The notes under the pieces: generated by a model
What the model saw: only the letters and a program-made list of their open reading frames with translations
Database searches by the model: none
What the model was told of the DNA's origin: nothing
Assembly: GCA_031323845.1 (NCBI GenBank)
Contig: JAVIYP010000057.1
Coordinates: 1-17,068 of the forward strand
Direction of reading: 5' to 3'
Length of the DNA: 17,068 bases
From: PUPG01 sp031323845
GTDB taxonomy: Bacteria > Bacteroidota > Bacteroidia > Bacteroidales > UBA7960
Shown here: piece by piece, positions 13,680-17,068 of the stretch
Position numbering within the stretch: position 1 is the first letter of the stretch
Layout: each line of letters starts with the position of its first letter
Position numbers and translations under genes: made by a program

Positions 13680-14954
13680 TCAAAAGAAATACAAGGCCGT
13701 AAACAGCAGGCGCCAGTTGGCCGTTTCGTGGTGGTTACGCACTTTTCCTTTTGTGTCGGGAGCACCATAGGCAGCAGCCGTATATTCCAGTTCGCCACAA
13801 AAGGCCAGCCGTCCGGAGTACACGGTTACCGACGGCGAAATACGGTACACATAGGCGATGTCATGCCCCCGTCCGTAAAAAACAGGCGTGGCGCCATAGT
13901 TTTCAGGAGGGACAAGGTATCCGGAAGCACCAAAGTTTACGCCATAGCCCAAAAACAATCCTGCCACCACGTTTTCACCATAGAGCACATTGGCCCAGGA
14001 TGCCAGATGATTCAGAGGTGTATAGGTGTAAGTCCCTGTCTGGGGGTTAAAGCTTTCTGCATAGCCGCCCAGCATCAGGTGTTCGCTGAGGTTTTGTCCG
14101 TAAATGGTTTTGGCCTTAATGTCGAGTTTATCCTGCCTGTACCTGCCATAGGCCATAAAAGCATAGGTGCCCATCGTTTGCGACATATAAAAGAACGGCC
14201 ATGTGCCGGGCTCCTGATCGATGGTTCTCGGACGTATCACCTTATAGTCGGCTGCAAGTCCGGCGGTGAAGCTGTCGTGTGTTCTTGTCCACTGAAGATG
14301 CACGTTGGGGAGGGTGGCGTTTCTCAGGTAATCGGGTCTTGGGCCCAAAGGACCATCGCTGGCATTATCACGCTGTGCAATCATGGAGAACAACCATCGT
14401 GAGTTGCCGGTGCGGTAAGTCAGTGTGGCCTGCGGGTTCCGGATAAAAGGCTGGAAAGGGGCACCGGTATTCAGCGACACCACAGTGGGCACAACATCAG
14501 TAGCAAACAAGGGGTGCCACCACTGCCCCAGCATCAAGCCCCAACGCTCCCACTGAAGCTTCATGTAAGCATGACGCAGGCGAAAACCATTGATATCCCC
14601 TTCCGTAACACCGGAAAAGTCTGCTTCGATCAGGCCGCTAACCTTTGCTCCGAAAGCATCCGGCCCATCAATATAGGTTGCCAGCCTCGAGGTAATGGCC
14701 GAAAAGTTAAACACGGGGTCGCCGTGGATGTCCTTTCCGTTGAAATCAGGCATTACCCGCGCAGGATAAAGCAGAAACAGGTCTTCACGTGCCGCAACAA
14801 CCGTACGGCTGTCGATCCAGTAGTCGGTCTTTACAAAACCTGTCCATCTGAAGGAAAAGGCTTTTTCTTCTTCATTCTTTTTTTCTGGTCCTGATGTTTC
14901 AGCGCACAGCATCAGGGGTGCAAGCATCAGCACGAGGAGTTTCATTGTCTTCAT
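13680..14954 (-). CDS. Outer-membrane beta-barrel porin-like protein (DcaP-like)
   Basis: A 424-residue exported protein. The N-terminus MKTMKLLVLMLAPLMLCAETS is a type I signal peptide, likely cut after CA; the LMLC stretch is a poor lipobox. The mature part alternates polar and aromatic residues, as in barrel strands, and ends WRLLFTALYFF with a terminal Phe, a typical outer-membrane insertion signal. The segment FRLRHAYMKLQWERWGLMLGQWWHPLF (about 123-149) is typical of porin families such as DcaP-like proteins. Passage of small solutes across the outer membrane is the likely role; the substrate is unknown. It lies 169 bases after the symporter on the same strand, so it might supply the same nutrient route, which is inference. 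Met4 is an alternative start. Confidence 0.72.
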   Translation of the reverse strand: MKTMKLLVLMLAPLMLCAETSGPEKKNEEEKAFSFRWTGFVKTDYWIDSRTVVAAREDLFLLYPARVMPDFNGKDIHGDPVFNFSAITSRLATYIDGPDAFGAKVSGLIEADFSGVTEGDINGFRLRHAYMKLQWERWGLMLGQWWHPLFATDVVPTVVSLNTGAPFQPFIRNPQATLTYRTGNSRWLFSMIAQRDNASDGPLGPRPDYLRNATLPNVHLQWTRTHDSFTAGLAADYKVIRPRTIDQEPGTWPFFYMSQTMGTYAFMAYGRYRQDKLDIKAKTIYGQNLSEHLMLGGYAESFNPQTGTYTYTPLNHLASWANVLYGENVVAGLFLGYGVNFGASGYLVPPENYGATPVFYGRGHDIAYVYRISPSVTVYSGRLAFCGELEYTAAAYGAPDTKGKVRNHHETANWRLLFTALYFF

Positions 14955-15123
14955 AAAGATAGCGTTTTGGTGTTGTTCATGCGTATCATACGAACGGTCC
15001 AGTTGGTGTATTTGACAGAAAGCCTGTGCCTGAAGCCCTGGCGATTTCCGCTAAACCATATCAAAAATAACATAAAAACGTTTTTGGCCGGTGAATGCCA
15101 TGATGCCGTCTGCCGGGCCTTTA

Positions 15124-16566
15124 TCAGGTTCCGGATTGTCCGGGTTTTACCAAAAAGCTAACCAGGGGGTTCAGGCCCAGGGACACCAGCATTCCGATGG
15201 TGCCTGCCTGGGGTGATGGCAATCCGGCAGCATAGAGCAGCAGGCAAACCAGCAAGCCTCCGGCACCTGAGGCGACGGCTCCGCTTCTTGTGACTCTGCG
15301 GCTGTACAAGCCCCAGATAAACGGCCCGAGAAAGAAGGATCCCAGGGCCCCCCAGGAAATGCCCAGTATGGCTACAATGCTGTCGATGTTGAGGTAGGCA
15401 AGCACAACGGCCAGGACAATAAATATGGCGCTCATTATCCGCATCAGCAGTGTAAGTCTTTTGTCGGAAGCTCCATGGTAAATAAAGCCTTCATAGAAAT
15501 CCTTGACAAACGTAGAGGATGAAACAAGCACAAGGGCCGCAAGCGTTGACATGGAGGCAGACATGATCAGCAGCAGAATGATGACACTTAGTGAGGCAGG
15601 CACGACATTGGTAAGAAGCTCGGGCATTAAGATGTCGTACTGTGGCTGGCCGGCTCCGGTAAAGGCGGCAGGTGCATTAGCCGGATTAAGGAACACCCTG
15701 GAAGTGGATCCGATAAAATAAGCCACGCCTCCTATCAGTATGGCAAATAGTGTTGATGCGAGCATGCCCCGTTTCACGGTTTGTCTGTCCTTGATAGCAT
15801 AAAATTTCTGCACCAGTTGCGGCATGGCAAACGGTGCGAGGCTGGTCAATAATACCAGCGACAGCAGCGGCCACCATCCGGGCGGTCCGACAAGCCCGGT
15901 CAGCTTCGGGTCAATGGAACGCAGGTCGAAGGTGATCTGACCAAAACCTCCGCCCTGATGCACCGTGCTGAACAACAAAATGATGACACTGACAGCCATG
16001 ATCAATCCAAATATCATATCAATAAGAGCCATGGATTTATAGCCACCCATTACCATATAAAGAGCGGTAAAGAAACCCATGAATGCCAGGGCCTGCCAGT
16101 ACTCAATGGCAAAGTTTGAAGTAAAAAGATAGGATAAGCCCATAAAGACGGCAGCGGTGTAGGGTATCATGAAAACAAAGATCACCATGCTGGCCAGCAG
16201 TTTGAGCCCGGGACTGTTATAGCGCCTCTTAAGGTATTCGGGCAGCGTGGTTGCGCCCAGGGTAGCTCCCGGTTCTTTCAGCCGCATACCTACCAGTCGC
16301 CACGCCAGGGTCACACCGACAAAGGCATTGATCAATGCAATCCAAAGGCCTGAATAACCGAAATTCCATCCAATGTTACCGGCAAAGCCAATGAACAAGA
16401 CGGCGCTGAAATAGGCCGTGCCGTAGGAGAACGCCGTCATCCAGGGTCCGACGTTGCCGCCGCCGAGATAAAAATCATTAAATGTTTTCGTGCCACGAAG
16501 GCCGCGCAGCCCAATAATGATGATCATCAGGGCGTAAAGTGACAACACAATGATTCTTACTGTCAT
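15124..16566 (-). CDS. Sodium:solute symporter (SSS family)
   Basis: Inner-membrane secondary transporter of 480 residues with about 13 hydrophobic segments. The SSS hallmarks are an early DFYLGGGNVG (31-40), the YMVMGGYKSMALIDMIFGLIM stretch (170-190), and SASMSTLAALVLVSSSTFVKDFY (336-358). In that last stretch the adjacent S340-T341 corresponds to the Na2 sodium-site pair of this family. The start ATG overlaps the TGA of the upstream acyl-CoA synthetase gene (ATGA, 16563-16566), which implies coupled translation. Because that partner activates carboxylic acids to CoA thioesters, a carboxylate (acetate, an aryl acetate or a branched-chain acid) is the most likely substrate; this is inference. 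Proline or sugar transport cannot be excluded from sequence alone. Confidence 0.9.
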   Translation of the reverse strand: MTVRIIVLSLYALMIIIIGLRGLRGTKTFNDFYLGGGNVGPWMTAFSYGTAYFSAVLFIGFAGNIGWNFGYSGLWIALINAFVGVTLAWRLVGMRLKEPGATLGATTLPEYLKRRYNSPGLKLLASMVIFVFMIPYTAAVFMGLSYLFTSNFAIEYWQALAFMGFFTALYMVMGGYKSMALIDMIFGLIMAVSVIILLFSTVHQGGGFGQITFDLRSIDPKLTGLVGPPGWWPLLSLVLLTSLAPFAMPQLVQKFYAIKDRQTVKRGMLASTLFAILIGGVAYFIGSTSRVFLNPANAPAAFTGAGQPQYDILMPELLTNVVPASLSVIILLLIMSASMSTLAALVLVSSSTFVKDFYEGFIYHGASDKRLTLLMRIMSAIFIVLAVVLAYLNIDSIVAILGISWGALGSFFLGPFIWGLYSRRVTRSGAVASGAGGLLVCLLLYAAGLPSPQAGTIGMLVSLGLNPLVSFLVKPGQSGT

Positions 16567-17068
16567 GATCGTGGTTGATTGGTTGGATCGTTAATAAGCT
16601 GTTGTTTGCTGATATGAATGCGTGCATCCACGGCAACAATTTGTTTTTCATTGCCCAGCAGAGGGTTCAGGTCCATTTCAAAGATTTCGGGAGCGGCTTC
16701 CTGGAGTGCTGACAGGCGAAGCAGCACATCGATAAATTGTTCCCTGTTGATCCCTTTCTGGCCCCGTACTCCTTTAAGGATGGCCTGACTTTTCAGGCTG
16801 TTGATCATCTCCGAGGCTTCTTCTGCGGAGAGCGGGCTCAAGCGGGCAGCCACATCTTTTAACACTTCAATAAAAATACCTCCCATACCCGCCAGGATCA
16901 GGTGCCCGAAATGATCTTCCCTTTTTGCCCCTGCAAACAGTTCAATACCTGAAAGCATGGGCTGCAGGAGCACCGCTGTGGTGTCTTTGATGTTCATCAT
17001 ACGTTCAAACTCGGCCGTCAGTGCTGCGGCATTACGGATGTTAAGCACAACGCCGCCGCCATCCGATT
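16563..17068 (-). CDS. ADP-forming acyl-CoA synthetase, C-terminal ATP-grasp part (cut by window edge)
   Basis: The open frame runs through the right edge of the window, so only the last 168 residues are visible. The leftmost codons read SDGGGVVLNI, which is the conserved ATP-grasp entry of acetate:CoA ligase (ADP-forming) beta subunits. Further on, GHLILAGMGGIFIEVLKDVAARLSPL and EIFEMDLNPLL...AVDARI complete the domain. The family interconverts acyl-CoA + ADP + Pi with acid + CoA + ATP. It is used for ATP formation during fermentation or for acid activation. An in-frame GTG at 17046-17048 is not a start, because the family sequence continues upstream of it. Whether the gene is the beta subunit alone or an alpha-beta fusion cannot be seen. 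Its stop overlaps the symporter start by 4 bases. Confidence 0.9.
   Translation of the reverse strand, partial: SDGGGVVLNIRNAAALTAEFERMMNIKDTTAVLLQPMLSGIELFAGAKREDHFGHLILAGMGGIFIEVLKDVAARLSPLSAEEASEMINSLKSQAILKGVRGQKGINREQFIDVLLRLSALQEAAPEIFEMDLNPLLGNEKQIVAVDARIHISKQQLINDPTNQPRS

Noticed and set aside
13641..14402. A 253-codon + strand ORF opposite the porin-like gene.
   Set aside because: It is a shadow frame: the - strand frame has a signal peptide, barrel-like alternation and a terminal Phe, whereas this one matches nothing recognisable.
14954..14961. TATCTTTA (- strand) at the porin start as a -7 element.
   Set aside because: It has one mismatch to the consensus, overlaps the start codon and has no -33 TTG at a fitting distance.
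15074..15085. Palindrome AAAAACGTTTTT downstream of the symporter gene.
   Set aside because: An AT-only stem with no loop is unstable, and there is no adjoining GC stem, so neither a terminator nor an operator can be supported.
16563..17048. A complete 161-codon gene starting at the GTG at 17046-17048.
   Set aside because: The conserved ATP-grasp sequence continues in frame upstream of the GTG to the window edge, so this is an internal valine of a truncated gene.

Overview
The window reads as an ordinary chromosomal segment of a Bacteroidota bacterium, probably a Bacteroidales or Marinilabiliales relative. The evidence is the rpmG - DUF4295 - ftsY - rimO order (DUF4295 is a small protein family essentially confined to this phylum), promoter elements of the phylum's TTG/TAnnTTTG type, A-rich rather than Shine-Dalgarno leaders, and intergenic arrays of short-period repeats. 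No mobile element, CRISPR array, rRNA or tRNA was seen. The last gene is cut by the right edge.

Left block, + strand (219-4081): dapF, a GNAT acetyltransferase and mltG lie 7 and 4 bases apart, followed after 48 bases by a phosphohexomutase. DapF makes meso-diaminopimelate for lysine and peptidoglycan, MltG cuts nascent glycan strands, and a phosphohexomutase can feed sugar-nucleotide synthesis, so the block leans towards cell-envelope building. It is preceded by a noncoding repeat cluster (1-143). A likely terminator and a 470-base gap holding four different short-period tandem arrays (4183-4486) follow it. Then comes a secreted 878-residue M14-type peptidase (4552-7188).

Central block, - strand (7272-10022): rpmG (L33), a DUF4295 protein, ftsY and rimO, read right to left from a well-matched promoter at 10054-10085. 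These link ribosome make-up, SRP-dependent membrane targeting and modification of ribosomal protein S12. The L28 gene, often found just upstream of rpmG, is absent. A divergent + strand SlyD-like prolyl isomerase (10323-10811) has a leader with a strong hairpin followed by a T-run, which may be an attenuator.

Right block (10928-17068): a DUF454 membrane protein (-), a monoglyceride-lipase-like hydrolase (+) whose 3' end overlaps by 37 bases the 3' end of a DUF2007-UspA-UspA stress protein (-), an outer-membrane porin-like protein (-), and a sodium:solute symporter (-). The symporter start overlaps by 4 bases the end of an ADP-forming acyl-CoA synthetase gene, suggesting uptake of a carboxylate coupled to its activation.

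No convincing new multi-gene system was found. The observations most worth a second look are the composite repeat region at 4183-4486, the possible slyD attenuator, the DUF2007-Usp fusion with its antisense overlap, and the transporter/acyl-CoA synthetase pair.
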